From positions 468,717-532,716 of the forward strand of contig JAQFWX010000031.1 of assembly GCA_027605045.1 (NCBI GenBank): 64,000 bases of DNA. The letters run 5' to 3'. Position numbers and translations under genes: made by a program. The DNA is from Phallus indusiatus. Lineage: Eukaryota > Basidiomycota > Agaricomycetes > Phallales > Phallaceae. Positions within the stretch are counted from its first letter, which is position 1. Each line of letters begins with the position of its first letter. Below, in pieces: positions 42,390 to 56,400 of this stretch. Under the pieces are notes generated by a model, which was given only the letters and a program-made list of their open reading frames with translations, was not told the origin of the DNA and did no database searches.

Positions 42390-43096
42390 ATGGGCCTTAA
42401 CGAATACCAAGTTGTAGGACGGCACTTGCCTACTGAACGTGAACCCGAGCCAAAGCTCTACCGCATGCGTCTGTTCGCCAAGAACGAGGTTGTAGCCAAG
42501 AGCCGATTCTGGCATTTCTTGAGGTAGGCAGGATGTTCCATCCTTTTTCCTTATTCTGGAATAACATGTCATTCTGACGAATTGATCTGCTAACAGACAA
42601 CTTAAAAAAGTAAAGAAAGCCAGTGGTGAAATTGTCGCTGTCAATGTCATCCACGAGAAGCGCCCCTTGAAGGTGAAGAACTTTGGCATCTGGCTGCGAT
42701 ATGACTCGCGTTCGGGAACACACAACATGTACAAAGTATGTTTTTTCAGGGCGCGGTAAAAATATTCACAGACTGAACCGCTCTCTTTTTCAGGAATTCC
42801 GTGAGCTGTCCCGTACTGATGCTGTCCACGCCTTGTACCAAGACATGGCTGCCAGACATCGTGCCCGTTTCCGGAGTATCCACGTTCGTCACCTTCCATA
42901 GCACTTGGGTTCTTTCATTCATTCTCACTTTGAATTATCAATTTAGATTCTCCGTGTTGTTGAAATTGAAAAAACCGAGGATGTCCGCCGTCCATACATC
43001 AAGCAGCTTTTAGAACCGGGTTTGCGCTTCCCACTTCCACACCGCGTGTCAAAGGCCAAGTCGACATTTGTCGCCCACAGACCCTCAACCTTCTAG
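42390..43096 (+). CDS. RPL20: 60S ribosomal protein eL20 (L18a)
   Basis: Exons 42390-42523, 42597-42735, 42794-42883 and 42947-43096; 170 residues, as expected for the family. Component of the large ribosomal subunit, at the surface near the 5S/25S rRNA. Conserved stretches include [67 protein letters not shown] and the C-terminal [11 protein letters not shown]. Introns are 58-73 nt; the third has a weak GTTCGT donor. The leader appears to hold another intron. Confidence 0.96.
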
Positions 43097-44022
43097 AAAG
43101 ACTAGGGACAGTTAAGAAGAGATATTTCCTCCATTTATCGTGTGTGCTTGGATTACACAATCTCTTCTTCCTTGTCACCGGCTTTTTATCTCGCTATGTC
43201 TGCACTCTCCCCCAATTCAAAAAACGTGACACATGTTGCATGTTATTTAGTAATTGTAGTAACCCTCTTTACACCGAATTTGCATGCCGTTTATGCAGTT
43301 ATGATATGAAGATTTGGTTATATTTTTCTCTCTCTGACAGCCTTGAAATGAGATGTCGCTATATCTAAGGGTCTCAAATTTCCTGTTTGTAATGATTTCT
43401 CTCATGATCGGGCCTAACAGCAATGACACGAATCGCGTGTTTCTCATTCAGTTTTCATTTTTTTTCCTATTTAAAGCCCCAGTATCCTCGTTCCCCCTCG
43501 TGTGAGTAATTGCGCAAATTATAAACGGAACAACGTGTGAAATTTCCGAAGTGGAGTGTGGACGTCAGTATAATTTCGGTAGTGCCATCGTGACTGCGCA
43601 CCCTTCGTCGACTTCTGCCGTTCTCTACGAATAAATTGTCCGGCCTCGGGCCATTCCAACTGACCACTCACCGTCGTCCAGGGTGTGGATCTGGGACTGA
43701 ATATTCCCGTAGTATTCAATCAGCCATTTATCCAATTGGTCACTGTCTCAGTGAGAGGCTAAGGCGGGTGATCGCTTGTTCAGGCAGTTTGTCTTCCAGG
43801 TCTTCCACCAGCTCCTTCTCATAATTGTAAGTACACAAACATATGTTTTCACCCGCTTTATTTGTTTCATTGTTGACGCTTTTGATGTTACAATTCAATC
43901 ATCATTAATCTGGGTTTCATTTTCGGTTTCTCAGCTCAGGTTTGGTTCGCTGTCGGCGGTTTTTTTTCTCTCTTTCCTTCCAACCTTCTCTCTTCATCAT
44001 CATCATATCACGACCGTGATCC
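43097..44022. other. Intergenic region and leader of the UBL3-like gene
   Basis: Pyrimidine-rich stretches near 43940-44010 precede the next ATG. A GTAAGTACAC...TTTCTCAG pair (about 43827-43934) suggests a leader intron. No other gene was recognised. Confidence 0.45.
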
Positions 44023-44870
44023 ATGGGCGAAGACGATTCGACAAGTCAACCTAGTATGACAGCTGCGTCTACAGCACCGGCAACGATACCCATCACCACC
44101 ACTACATCAGTACCCGCTGTAGAAACGTCACCAGTAGTAGACATGTCTCAAGGCACGATCGTAGGCGGGACAGCCAGCGGTTTAACCTCTCATCCGGCTC
44201 CTGCTGCCATAACTACCTCTACGGATACAACAGAGATAACACAAATTCCATCCACAGAAATGCCAGCAAGAACGATTTCCCAATTATCAGGGGCATTAGA
44301 AGACGCCAACTCGTGTGCAAATAGTGGTGCTACAACTACAACTACAACTACTCCGCTAAACCGCCCTCCAACACCCCCGCCGATACCTGAAACGACGATA
44401 ACTTTCTTGTTGGTTACGGGTAAACGTCGTACAATGACGTTTCCTTCTTCGTCGACGATAGGCCGCGTTAAAGAACTCGTCTGGAATACATGGCCTGCTG
44501 ACTGGTCAGACAATCGTCCACCGACACCTAATTTCTTAAGGATCTTGTATCTCGGGAAGATGTTACAAGACGAAGACGTCTTGGAGAGTAAGTTTATTTC
44601 TGATGTCTTGATACAATTTGTCCTCATATCCTTCTTTCTTGTTTAGCGGCACTACACACTCTTTTTCCAGAATCGCAACCAGGCTCGTCGACACCTACGA
44701 TCGTACATATCTCAATCCGCCCAATGGCTCCATCTACCATAGCAGCTGATGATATGAAAAAAAGAAAGCGAATAGGTGTAGGGAGGATCTCGGTTGGTCG
44801 TAACGGTGCTAGCTCGTCCGGTGAAGGAGAGGAAGCGGACACCTCAGGGTGTTGCTGTATTATCTGTTGA
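44023..44870 (+). CDS. UBL3-like membrane-anchored ubiquitin-fold protein
   Basis: Exons 44023-44587 and 44647-44870, intron of 59 nt (GTAAGT...GTTTAG), 262 residues. The first 125 residues are Thr/Ser/Pro-rich, low complexity. The ubiquitin-like fold follows (about 127-220: TITFLLVTGKRRTMTFPSSS, RVKELVWNTWPADW, LRILYLGKMLQDEDVLE, VHISIRP). The end is SGCCCIIC: a cluster of cysteines ending in a CaaX-like CIIC, as in UBL3/MUB proteins, which are lipid-anchored through it. No C-terminal Gly-Gly is present, so it is not a conjugated modifier. Confidence 0.82.
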
Positions 44871-46346
44871 TCATGTGTCGGAGACTTCATGTTTCCTTTA
44901 CACATCTGGTATTCGTACAGATATAGAATGTAAGTTTGTTCAGATTTATTACGCTGTACATCTCTGATGCTATATTTATGACAGGCAGTGCCGGCAGAGG
45001 TACTTCCACTTGTTTTGTCTGAGTCTCTTATGAGATCATAACGTTTTGTCTCAAGCTTAGCTTTTGAAACGGAGACACCACTTATGATCACCACATCACA
45101 CCGCCCTTGATCTCGCGGCTGTCCATTCCATTCTTTTCGTGTTGCCCACTGGACTTCGCGTCAGGGCAAAGATGTAAAAATGGCGTTGTACACCTACTGC
45201 ATCATCATCCTCTTGTAACCAATGATCAACTTTACTAGGACTACGTTGTAGTTCCCTTGCATTCTCAAACTACCATGTATTCCCGTCGACCTCTAAATAT
45301 AAGGCCACACGACCGATGCTTAAACTTCGGCATTTCATCCTGGTCATCAAATCCAGCCAGATCCACCGGTCATACTTCCCGGATGCTGATCAGGAGCTTA
45401 TCGATGTCTCTATAGATGCACTATACTTGGAATAATAACGGTGAACAATCAGATGTCGCCGATCCTCGTTGGATTCTATGATCGCACCGTTATGACATTC
45501 GTTATCGGCCTCAGACGTAATTCTTGATCAAATTCCCATTCTGTCTTTTACAGCACCGTTTTGAGTCATGCGTTACCTCGATTATATGGCTGTTTTTTAT
45601 TCTGTCTTCGGTGCACTAGGCTCATGGTCGCTTTTTCCCCCTTACCTCTTTCTGCATTGACTCTCGTCTCGTCATTCAATATTCCATGTCTGTTAGATAT
45701 CATTTCTCCCTCTCTCTTTCTCTCTTGTTCTTTCACCGGCTCTTGGACATGTTATTTTCCTTTTCTCGTCCAGTATATATGCAAGCTTATGTATGTAGCG
45801 TTCTATCTTCGTAATAACTAATGACTCGGGTCACGAGTAGACACATGCATAAGGTACATCTACTTACGAGATAGAAGCTAGTTATGAAGACCGGATAATG
45901 TGCTGCACACATGAATCTCGTCATAACTCCGAGCAATCAGGATCTCGACTATGCAAGGCACGCACCCAGGGAGATCTAATTGGTCTAAAGTTAGCCACAA
46001 AGCTATGGCCCTTTACGTGTTTCGAGGACTTATACGACGGCGTTCAACATTTTGGCAGTTCTAGTTCGTATTTTTTCCCCTGAAATTAGAACTTGGAAGT
46101 TGTCAGTGGCTGTGAAAAAAAAAGATGTTCTCCTTAGAAAACAATGAGCTTAAGCCGCCACCCGTTCCAGCGCTGGTTCGGATAAGTCCAGCTTCAAATT
46201 TTATCCGGGAAAGGGGTGTGTCTTTTTCTTTACTGTTTATAAGTGACGTTTTCAAGGAGAACTTATCTGACAAGTTCGTATGGCAGCTATGTGTGTGTTG
46301 ATGCCTAAAAAAAACTATTTTGTTTCACGCTCGTGTCAACTTGAAA
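44871..46346. other. 1.5-kb intergenic region, no gene recognised
   Basis: Contains pyrimidine-rich stretches (45640-45730) and small frames without support. It should hold the promoter of the next gene. Confidence 0.45.
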
Positions 46347-49300
46347 ATGCAGATTCGGCACAATCCGCTAATTACGTCATCCTGTGACTTGCTGGTCACA
46401 AATCCGTTGGAAACGCAAAGGCGTGCAAATGCCATGCCAGCCACTAACTCAAAGGGTAAACTTGCAGTAAAACCCAAATCAAGAGACACACGAATAGAGC
46501 CAGACGACGATAATCCTAATGACGAGAATAATAATGCCTCCTCAGCTGGTTTACCCGGTGCAAATCACCACCCATACGGCGAGGACAACTATGAAGGATA
46601 CGACTACGATTCGCAATCCCAACGACTTCGAATTCCTTTACGGCAAACATGGAAATCATATCTATTGACCGCTTTTCTTGCTTTCATCACCGTTCTTCTT
46701 GGACTCGGACTGCTCATTCTCATCATCGCCGATTCGTATGCCGCTCCAGCTATCAGCAGGCTAAACCTGCTCCTGCAGAGTCCAACGTCTGTCCAGATGA
46801 AGTTTTTGGAAAACGCATTGATTCTGGGAGGTCCGGAGAGCGTTTCGGTGGATAGTTTTAGAAGAAGAGATTCGGAGGGTGATTCCGAAAGAAACGGACT
46901 AGAGGTCAATGTCACCGTAGCGGTTCGACTCGGTGTCGATACGGATTATGTTATGGGATTCCCGGAGATTAACACTGGACATCGCCGGCTTGACCGCTTG
47001 TGGATGAAGACTGTCCGATGGGGTGTTTCGCAACTCGGAGCAGTAACTGCTCATGTCGACCAGCTGGAGATATCATCGCTTAATTCGGGAGATCATAATA
47101 GAGGCAGCTCACTAATCACCATTCGGCCTACGTCCCTAATTCCAATACCCTTATGCCCTAATCTTCGAGCTCATAGCTCCAGACGTTCACCTATTACGGA
47201 TCATTGTAATCCTCCCTTATTACACTTGCCGGTGTCTATCTATCCATCTGACAATGCCACGGATGTCATTGCGTTCCTGGAGAACAATTGGAAAGATGGC
47301 TGGTTAAAGGTCCTTGTTGATGTCTCCGGAGTAACGTTTGTTGGCGGAGCACCTCCGGAACAGCACGATTCCGACCCTGACGGCTTTCATCCGGCTTGGG
47401 ATGAACGACCTAAATGGTGGCAATTCAGTAAATGGCGGCGTTGGATACGAGTATATCGTTCAAGCGTCGAAACAAGAGTTGAGCTACAAGGTTTGTCTTT
47501 ACATGCCTTTGAAGTCCCTCTATCACAGTGTTGACACGAATTTGGTCTTTACAGTGTCTCCCCTCAAGTTTCCCGATATGCCCCCTATAGTCCCCGGATC
47601 TGAGTTACCCGACATAGCAGATCTGCTCGTTCTTGAGTCGTTTGTCGCATCGACGTCGGCTACCCCGCAGCCTATGTCACTCCCGACCGATTTTATTCCT
47701 TCTGACAGCCTCGCGTCCAATCCTAATAACTTGCAACATATCTTATCCACATATAATCACGAGCACTCGGAATTCCTTGATGGGCATTCACATTTCTTGC
47801 ATGACGCGGAGCAGGTTACATTAAACAGGGAAAATATTGTAATACTGGCACAAGCATCGCTAAAACACCCGTTAGGCGATTTAGCAGAATTATTGGACTT
47901 GGGAATTCAAGCCTCGGCTATTCCATTCATAGTGTCACTCCCTGTTCCTCCCGCTGGGGATAACGGGGACGGCGGAGATAATGGCAACTCCTCGTTTGTC
48001 ACCGGAGAACCAGCATTGACCACAGCCCAATCCTCGACCTCTCTTCCCGTAGTCAAAGTTTTCACTTCACCAATATTCAATGAAACTCACATCCGATTGC
48101 CTATTTGGGGTTATGTGCTCCCTTTCCCGGGCTCGGATTCCCAAGGAAATTCATCGTCCAATAACGATTTTACTTCTAATCCTATTCCCGCAAGCTCGAC
48201 CACCACTACCATTCAAGATTTCACGAGAGCCGTTTCGATTTTTATACGATCTTATCTCTCATATGAACCCGCTCCGATTCTCCTTACGACCCCATTTTAT
48301 CCTAGTCTCGAGGTTGTCGCTGGTTTCCCTCCTCCAGAACAGAAAATTCAGATTATCCGTGACGTGAGATTGGAGAATATGTGGATCAAGCCTGGCAGCA
48401 TATTCGGTATCAATACAAAATCGAGCCCAAAAGAGAATATTAAGGAGGTAGTAAGCGGTGTGATGGGAAGGTTTGCGGGGCACGGAGGAAGGGAAACGCT
48501 CCACGTGCAGAATCATGCGGTTCATTCCGAGGTGGCGGGAGCTGAAAGGGAAAATATGGAGAACATAGATGATGCTTGGACGCCTTTTGCATTGGAAGTT
48601 TTAGCTTCTGCCACTGTTTATGGCCGCGTTGTCCTGCCACCGGGATTTGATATCGACCTCGAGGTAACCCGTCTTTGGGTGGATGCTCTCATATTTGACG
48701 GAGATGTTCCTGCTGAAGACGAAGGAGGGAATGACGAGATTGAAGTAGACGCTTCTAAGACGGTATCTGGCATTGCCAGCGATCCACCACTCCCTACATC
48801 ATTCCCACTTCCCACTCCTCTTCCTCCTCGTGCTTTTGCACGCATAACTCCAAAGACATGGTTGAATGCTACTAGCTCGCTTACAAAGCCTGGCGAAAAA
48901 GCTGAAGATGAAGATGAAGACGAGACGGAAGAAGGAGATGGCGGGGACGATGAGGGCAAAAGTGTTTATGTTACTGCCGAGGCGGTCGATGTTCCTCTTC
49001 AGGTTCTTCCAGGTCGACAAGCTGACTTAAGGCGGTTTGTCACTAAGGTATGTCATCTTAAAGTATATCTCAAGGCTTTTCTACAAACACCTTTGGTTTT
49101 TTTCATCTGTTTGTAGGTCTTGTTCTCTACAGACCCGGTTATAGCAGGTATAAAAGGGGTCGTTGCAGTCGCGGTGAAGATTCCGGGATTAACTGTCCAA
49201 ACCGAGCTAGAGCCGGCTTCAGCTACAGCAGGAGGTCGTCATACTCCGCACCATAAGCGCAGTCCATCTAATTCATTTATCTCTGCATTAGATCTGTCAT

Positions 49301-49428
49301 CTGACCCCAATCTTGATTCGCGTAAACCTGAGTTAGACCCTAGGATCGAAGGATCTGAACTTATACTTACAGACTTGCCGTTCGAAGGGAAGGTACCTAT
49401 TGGAGGGAGCAGAGCATGGATAAGTTAG
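46347..49428 (+). CDS. Large single-pass membrane protein, Tag1/YLR173W-like
   Basis: Exons 46347-47490, 47555-49047 and 49117-49428; introns of 64 and 69 nt; 982 residues. A charged, Asn/Asp-rich cytosolic N-terminus precedes one strong membrane helix (about 105-131, LLTAFLAFITVLLGLGLLIL). The long remainder is beta-rich with repeated LEVNVTVAVRLG-, LLVLESF-, VKVFTSPIFNETHIRLPIWG- and VYGRVVLPPGFDIDLEV-type blocks, as in the fungal vacuolar Tag1-type proteins with Ig-like repeats (often labelled pre-rRNA processing). Several N-X-S/T sites fit a lumenal side. ATG 46434 is an alternative start. The family name is a moderate-confidence recognition. Confidence 0.65.
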
Positions 49429-52257
49429 TAAGTGAATAAGAGAAGAACATAAACACATGCAATCGATAGGGGCCGATTAGAAGCTTGCGGGTTCGCGTAC
49501 TTGTGAACTAAACAACCAAGATCTTCGATCTCAGCCTCCTTTCGGATCCTTCACCTTGGCCCTTAATTATGTTCTTTCACGATCGGAAACTTTAAACCTT
49601 TCATTTCACTTTGTGTGGACTGCTATTTGGGATCTTTGAATGCAATTATCTAGAACCGTTCCTACGCGACAAGTGTGCAGTCATTTTTTTCCTTTTTTCT
49701 TTCAAAGTTCACTGTCCTCCATGTTTGTATCGTACTCAACCTGTACTGTGTATAATACGCTTTGTTGGCAATCAAGTATTTAACTTCATAACTTTAAGGA
49801 GGGATAGCAGTAAAGTAGCGTTACATAAGTCTGAATTGACTAGATCCGTGAGTGCTTTGTAATTGGAACGCAAACCTTAAAATAAAATTCCTTTGACACC
49901 ATGTATTCAAATGATTTCTCAAACACCATCAGTTCATTATAGTGATCTGACCTTGGGTTGGTCGGAGTAATCTTTTCAATCTCGTACACTCAGCGGGATA
50001 CATTTTGAGAAACTTTTTTCCCGTAGCGAAATATATATATCAACTGGAGCCATATGCATACGTCACAATGCCGAATATATGAGATGTGGTTGATCTCTAA
50101 AAATGATTCGCGGATGTCGGAGATGACTATAACTAGGATAGGGCTTAGGTATTATACTTAAGGCCAGATAATGGTGTTTTGAATTCGCCGGGTCATTAAT
50201 AAATCCGCTTCTTCTCAAGCTTCCCCACCTACCAATTAATTATCATGACTCGAGAGAATTTTTCTTCTTCGACAAGCGCCGCCGGCGGACCCATTGTCCT
50301 ACGGCATTGAGCACAATGACAAGCTGGCACATCGTATATGCGATAGTTGATGTTTTATTCTAGTCGCGCCGCGCGCGTAGGCGGTATTTACCGACTTCAA
50401 TTCAATGAATGTCAGTTTATCATGGGGGCCACGTGTTAGATCCCAAGTCAATATATAGTCAAGTTCCAGAAGCACTAACTGCAGCCGTGGCTGAAACCTA
50501 AACCTTGGATAAAACCAGGACTTAACTGTGACCAGCCCTGAAATTCTTCAGAAGGAATCCTTAAATTAAACCTTCACACTTAACAACTGAGTTCTAGACA
50601 TGCAGGATTACCAATGCGTAAGCTTCTTGTCGAAATTGGCGATACTACGTAGTACGTTCCTCTACACTGACTCAGACATCTGCCTTTAAAGTGACACATT
50701 TTCCCAACACTTCGATACATAGTAAAATGACCGCTGGTCCTAGCCCGGAATTAGCGTTCCCCGCCGACTTGATGATACCGGAAATCAGGGCCACAATGAT
50801 AAATGAACGATGATCTGTTGACAGGGACGCCACCGTAAACTCTACCGATGTCTCAATTTCAAAAATTGAACGCTCTTTTATTACATACATACTGCGCCGT
50901 ATTTTGTGTTCTTCGTTGCCATGCTCTGCTAGCAGTGGGCTCCTATCAAGTGTTTCCAAACATGGCGAAGTGATCACAGCGGCCTAAACGTTGGATGTAG
51001 TACATCGGACCTTAACTAACGCAATAACCCACGGATCTTAAACCATTATGGTTAGTGTTTATGTAAATGAGTCAATTACATAGCCAAAACAAGGGTCCAA
51101 CCTGAATGAATCTTTCTGAGTCATCCTCCCCGCTTTGGCCCGATTCATCGTCTATTTTCACAATATGTTTGGAGATATCATGCTGGTTCAGGATCAATAA
51201 TGGCACATCGCTTTCCAACTGATTGAAGCTAATTACCCCAGATGCTATTCGGTCATTACGGAAGATGTCACTTTCCCTTCACCTAAAAAGGAACAATTAG
51301 TTTGGGCAACTGGATGTCTACGATCTAAAAATATGCTATTACAAACGGCCAACTGAAGAGTACAAACTGTGAGTTTAAAGTCCGTCATTTCTGATCTTCG
51401 CTGACAGGACTAAACAGCGCCTTGGTGTTGGTGTAGACATACATTTTGTTTTCACCGTGTTTCGCAAAAGAGCCCATCGACTAGATATGATATATCTGTC
51501 TTTTCCAAAATAGATGGTCAATTTTTTTTTCAGAAACAAATTATTTCCAGGCCAAGGGTTTACGTGAGATTCTTGATCATTATCTGATCGAAAGGATTCT
51601 CTCCAATTGCCATAATATCGTAGGAGACTAAAGCTCTAAACATATACTGAATTCTGACAGGAATTTCAATACATCAGGCACGTCAATCACTTCAATGCGG
51701 CCCGAACGTGGTATCCGCAAGTAGTACTTTCCGAGAGATCAGTTGGACTACCAAGCTACTAACGGACAGTCATTGAGTCGGACTCAACTTAGGCACGATC
51801 TTTTCCACGATCTTTTCTTTGACTTAGTAGTATACTCTAAGGATTAAACTATGTATGACTTCAATAATCTTGATTCTCCCTTTTATTTTCCAAATTTTTG
51901 ATATGTTTTATGCAGTACCTTCGACGTAGATTTTAACTTTTTCAAGCTGATCTACGCGATCATCGTCCGATTCATGTCCTCCATATCAACTTCGAGCATA
52001 GAATGAGAAAAAATAACGAACATCAAATTTTTTTTACGAAAAACAAATGCGACCTGTATGAATACGAGAGAGGTACTACATGTGTCTGAGAATAATGTGA
52101 GGTGGAGGCGTATTGTAATAAAATTATGCGAAAACGTGGTCCTTATCAATGCGGTACAATGTAGATAGATATAAAGTTGAGACTTTGAAAAAAAAATGAT
52201 GATGATAATAGGTCCGAGCGATGAAAGTTGCTAGTGGCGTCGTCCGAGCGTCATTAA
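49429..52257. other. 2.8-kb intergenic region, no gene recognised
   Basis: AT-rich; small frames only (for example 50672-50977 on the minus strand). No repeat, RNA gene or decayed domain was identified. Confidence 0.5.
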
Positions 52258-53449
52258 CTAGTATCGCTCTCTTCGCACCGGGCGGCGTGCCCTTTCTTCC
52301 CAGGCAGCGGCATCCTGCCCCACCTTCCACGTACCGTCAGGGTTTCTCTCAAAATCCCCGTCACCGTACCCGTAGCTATTTTCAACGATTTAGAGTCAAG
52401 ATCTATCAACGAGAAAGAACACTTACACTCTTTGCAACAGATTCAAAAGGCTGTTTCGCAGGGATGGGTCCATACGAACATTCTCGCCCGGCCAAAAACT
52501 TCCTACTCCGTTCCTTGCCAAACTTTCCTCAAAGAGCGCTTGAGAGTAAGTACAACCGCAATTCAACGTTCGGTGAGGGGCCATCCTTGGTGGATACATA
52601 CGACGCTCACGCCGGGAGTCATGCCACGCACACAAGGCGTTGCCAGCGCGATTCAAAGAGCAGAACTTCTGTTCTCTAAATCTCGTTCTTTCTTGCGAAT
52701 CTGAAGGCGATATACCAAGAAGTCTCTGTGATTTTGTTCTCTCTAGCTCGATCTCCAAATCTCTCAACGTCTGTTGAAGGACTTTGAGTTCGGCCTCCGT
52801 GGCTTCCAAGCCTTGAGAACTGCTAATAGTTTGTGGAGGGTATTGCGTAGACACATTAGACAGATGAGACGGGTTGGTTGAATGATGGAAAAACGGGTGG
52901 AATTCCCCGACAGAAGGCACTGGGGGCAACAATGGATTTCGTCTAGGGGTCATATCTGATAGTAGCTGGGGACCCGCTGAGGAACTGAACAATCCGAATG
53001 ACCCCCTGGACGAATGACCCGCTGTTGAAGCCTCAGGGTCTTGCATTGGGGAGTCGTAGAATCGGTCTTCAGAGCGGGGCTGGGTGAACTGCTTATCAGT
53101 CGAAGGAATAAGGCGGGAAAGAGAGAGAACAGTGGGCATGATGGATGCTTACCGAATTTAGCATGTTGGAAAGGGACATGGAGACATCATCGCCGAGCTC
53201 ACGATTGTTTTGCTGCTCGAATACGGAAGTTGCTGGACGGGGGTCGAGGTAATGTGATTCGTTGTGGTTATGTCGATTCATATTAGAATAAGGATAATGG
53301 AGGATGGAATCAAGAGATGTGTGTCTTATTTCGCGGGTAGAGACATTAGAGTTAGGAGTTATTGTCATAGAAGGGGGTGCGCTGTGAGGGGCCGACTGAT
53401 CAAGATTGACAAGGTCGGATGGTAAAATAATGTTTGGTAGTTCGGACAT
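52258..53449 (-). CDS. Conserved fungal protein of unknown function
   Basis: Exons 53449-53153, 53088-52427 and 52375-52258; introns of 64 nt (GTAAGC...AAGCAG) and 51 nt (GTAAGT...AAATAG); 358 residues. The N-terminal half is Ser/Pro/Asn-rich and probably disordered. A coiled coil follows (EATEAELKVLQQTLRDLEIE, about 220-245). The conserved C-terminal part holds CAWHDSRRERRMYPPRMAP, LNCGCTYSQALFEESLARNG and, after the last intron, YGYGDGDFERNPDGTW, a pattern common in Agaricomycete proteomes. The three clustered cysteines and histidines could bind metal. Without the last intron the frame would end early at LLQRV. Confidence 0.78.
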
Positions 53450-56400
53450 CGTAGCACCTTTGGTTTGTTTTTTTCTTTTCATTGTATAGTAAACCGCGCT
53501 TTATATTCCACGATTAAACCTACAATAATTAAATATTTTTTAATTATTTTATATTTTTTGGGTTTATAAATAACCTGACCTTCTTATTAGTTTGTAATCC
53601 AAATTTATAATCCTTTCTTTAAGCGTCTTGAAAATTTTATTTTTCTTTTGAAGTATTTATTTCAAACCGAGACACGAGCCGTATTGCACATCTCGATTTC
53701 TTTACAACTTATATCTGATCATTTCATACGATTTTGAGGTCCTTACACAGCATAACCATTTCCATTTTTATCTAGGTGGTCTGGTGGGTGCTGGAGAACG
53801 GGAAAAAAACCTATTTCACATTTCTATAAAAGGACAAGCTATAATACACGGTCACTATCGTTCTCGACGTTGAACATGTCGGCGCTGATCTCAAGACGAT
53901 CTATAATCGACAGGTTCTCCCGCACGGACGGGTCCAAGCTGTCCGCAGAGAATTCCAATTGATGATGCTGAACTCAGACTTATTGTGATCTTGAGATCGA
54001 GACTCGAGTAAGTTGAAAATTTTGTAACCAAGCTTCACACTCACTGAGAAGAGTCCAATGCTACCAGTCCGGCTTCATTGGCGTATTTTGAAGACGATCG
54101 AAAATCGACCCAAAGTATATTTTTTCGGCTGTAACTATGACTTTTAAATTGCTGTTTGTTTTGAAGTTCTTGCGTAGGTCATGACTTTCACAAAACTATG
54201 GCAACTCGTGATGTTCTCGGCCGAAGTTACAATTCGAAGTCCCGATATCAGTCTGACAATACAATTACATTGACTGATACGCAAATATAGGAGATGGCGA
54301 GAGGGAGAAAAACTATCTGTTTAACTTCATAAAAAACCCTTGTCTTGAGAATGCCACAGACACAGAATATTGGGAAGTCTATAGGTACTAGGTTGGTGGC
54401 GTGTCAAAGAGTGCAATGATCTTTAGGTCTCATGTCTACACCAACGCCGGTATCACCTTTTTGTATTTAATCTTGAAAAGTTATATTCACCGTGAATTGT
54501 CGCATTCAATTTTATGCACGTATAATTTGTAAAGTGAAAGAGCTATGACTTGCCTCCCGAAACGGTTGTTTCCTTTCAAATTGCCGGTAACCGGTAACCT
54601 GCTACTAGTGAGTGAACAGCTGTGTCTGGCTTTCTGAACGGGTTGTGCATAGTCGTAAGGTCCGCGATCCTTTCAGCTTATTCGTAGTGAGAGACGATCT
54701 CCTGTGGATGTGAGAACAGTTGGTATGGTTGAAACTTCTGATGGGCGGCCATCGCAGAGGGTATGAGGTTTTCTGGTCAGTGGGGCTGGGATGACAACCA
54801 AGATAATCAAATGTTGTGATACAAAAAGTTTCAATTGCATACGGTGTCGTGCCTCTCTCTACCGGCGGTTTTTTTTGCAATTCTCGAGAAAGTCCACGAT
54901 AGTAGGACTATTGACTCTCTCGAATCACATGCTTGATCCAGTTTTATTATCACACTCCCACAATAAAGCAAGAAGGGTGGAGCAAGCAATACGAAGACCT
55001 TCCAACAAGCCAAACAAGAAACACAAAACGAAAACGGCTACTCTTCTAAGGATAAGAAAGTATAATGATTGAAAAGGCTGTTTTTTCCGTTTTGAACTTA
55101 GAAGACCGACGGAATCAAGTCCTTGGCAAAGAACAAAAGGATGTGTTCTCGGTAAAGTCTTATGCTTCTTATACTTGACGGAGCATTTAGGGAAGAGTCA
55201 AACTAGTTTGAATCCTATACCATCCACTTCTTTCTAAAGAGCAATCACATTTAAACAGATGAATTTCCTGGATGTTAATGAGAACTATAGGCACTTATGA
55301 GGGGAATAGCAAACATACTTACCTTTCCTTAATCGCTTTTCGCCCTAAAGTTCCTTCGTATTTAAAAATGTCTGATCAAAGATCCTTGAAGCTGTGGCCA
55401 CAACCGAAATGGCCACATCCGAAAGGACCCGAATACACTTGATATTTATTTGTTTCTGGGCCGCCAAATGATATACACAATTACGTGATCCAACAAGACT
55501 TATGAACCAGCTATTTAAACCATGAAGTCAAAATCAACTATGAGCCGACGACAATTTATGTAATAGAAAACGGACCGGCTTTCCAAAATTTATATATTAT
55601 TGGTGGGGCCGCCGGAAGATCCAGACAACGGACTCAACATATTCGAGTATAGTGAAAGGTAGGATAACTTGAAAATTAATACACACCTGGAGTGTGCCAT
55701 CACCAATAATTTCGGTTAATTCAGACCATGCCAAAAAATGCTTATGTATATACACGCGGCACAACTTCCTGAGGCTGGGTAATTTCTCTAATAAACAGGC
55801 ATACTTTTGTTCCGCGCGTTCATGGTAGATTCTTCCAAAAAGGATTTGAAATAGGTTGATGAGAGCGGTCCAATTAAATTTGTCTTTCCTTTGGTCCTTT
55901 TCTTGGGGAGGGGGCCCGGCGTCAATAATTCACAATTGACTGAAAATATAGACGATTTTGAAAAAGTCAATGAACATTTGCGATCGGTGAACAGATCAAG
56001 TGATACCCGTCATGCTCGAAGTTATGATTAGATGAAGTAATCAACAAGAGGTCACTGGGTATCAAGGTATCAAAGATTATAGGACTTACTTTTGGGAAAG
56101 AAGAAAAAAGAGCAAAGCATCAAGGCCGCCATTTTAACCTATGGTAATCCTGTTTTTATTACGAAACTTTGACAAACGCACCAATGACAGTCAGTGTGAT
56201 CATAGCACTGATTTAGAAAGAATAATAAAAGAAGTAAAAACGTGGACCTTTGATGCCATGTAGAAAATTCTAAGTCAGAGGCTAGGTTGGCGCTACTGAA
56301 AGACAATCAAGATTAGCAAGTCATATTCAAAACTTGGGAAATTTGAATAGTGCTGTTTGGCCAGTGAAAAGTCGCACAGAGGACTGGCAGTTTAAGCGGT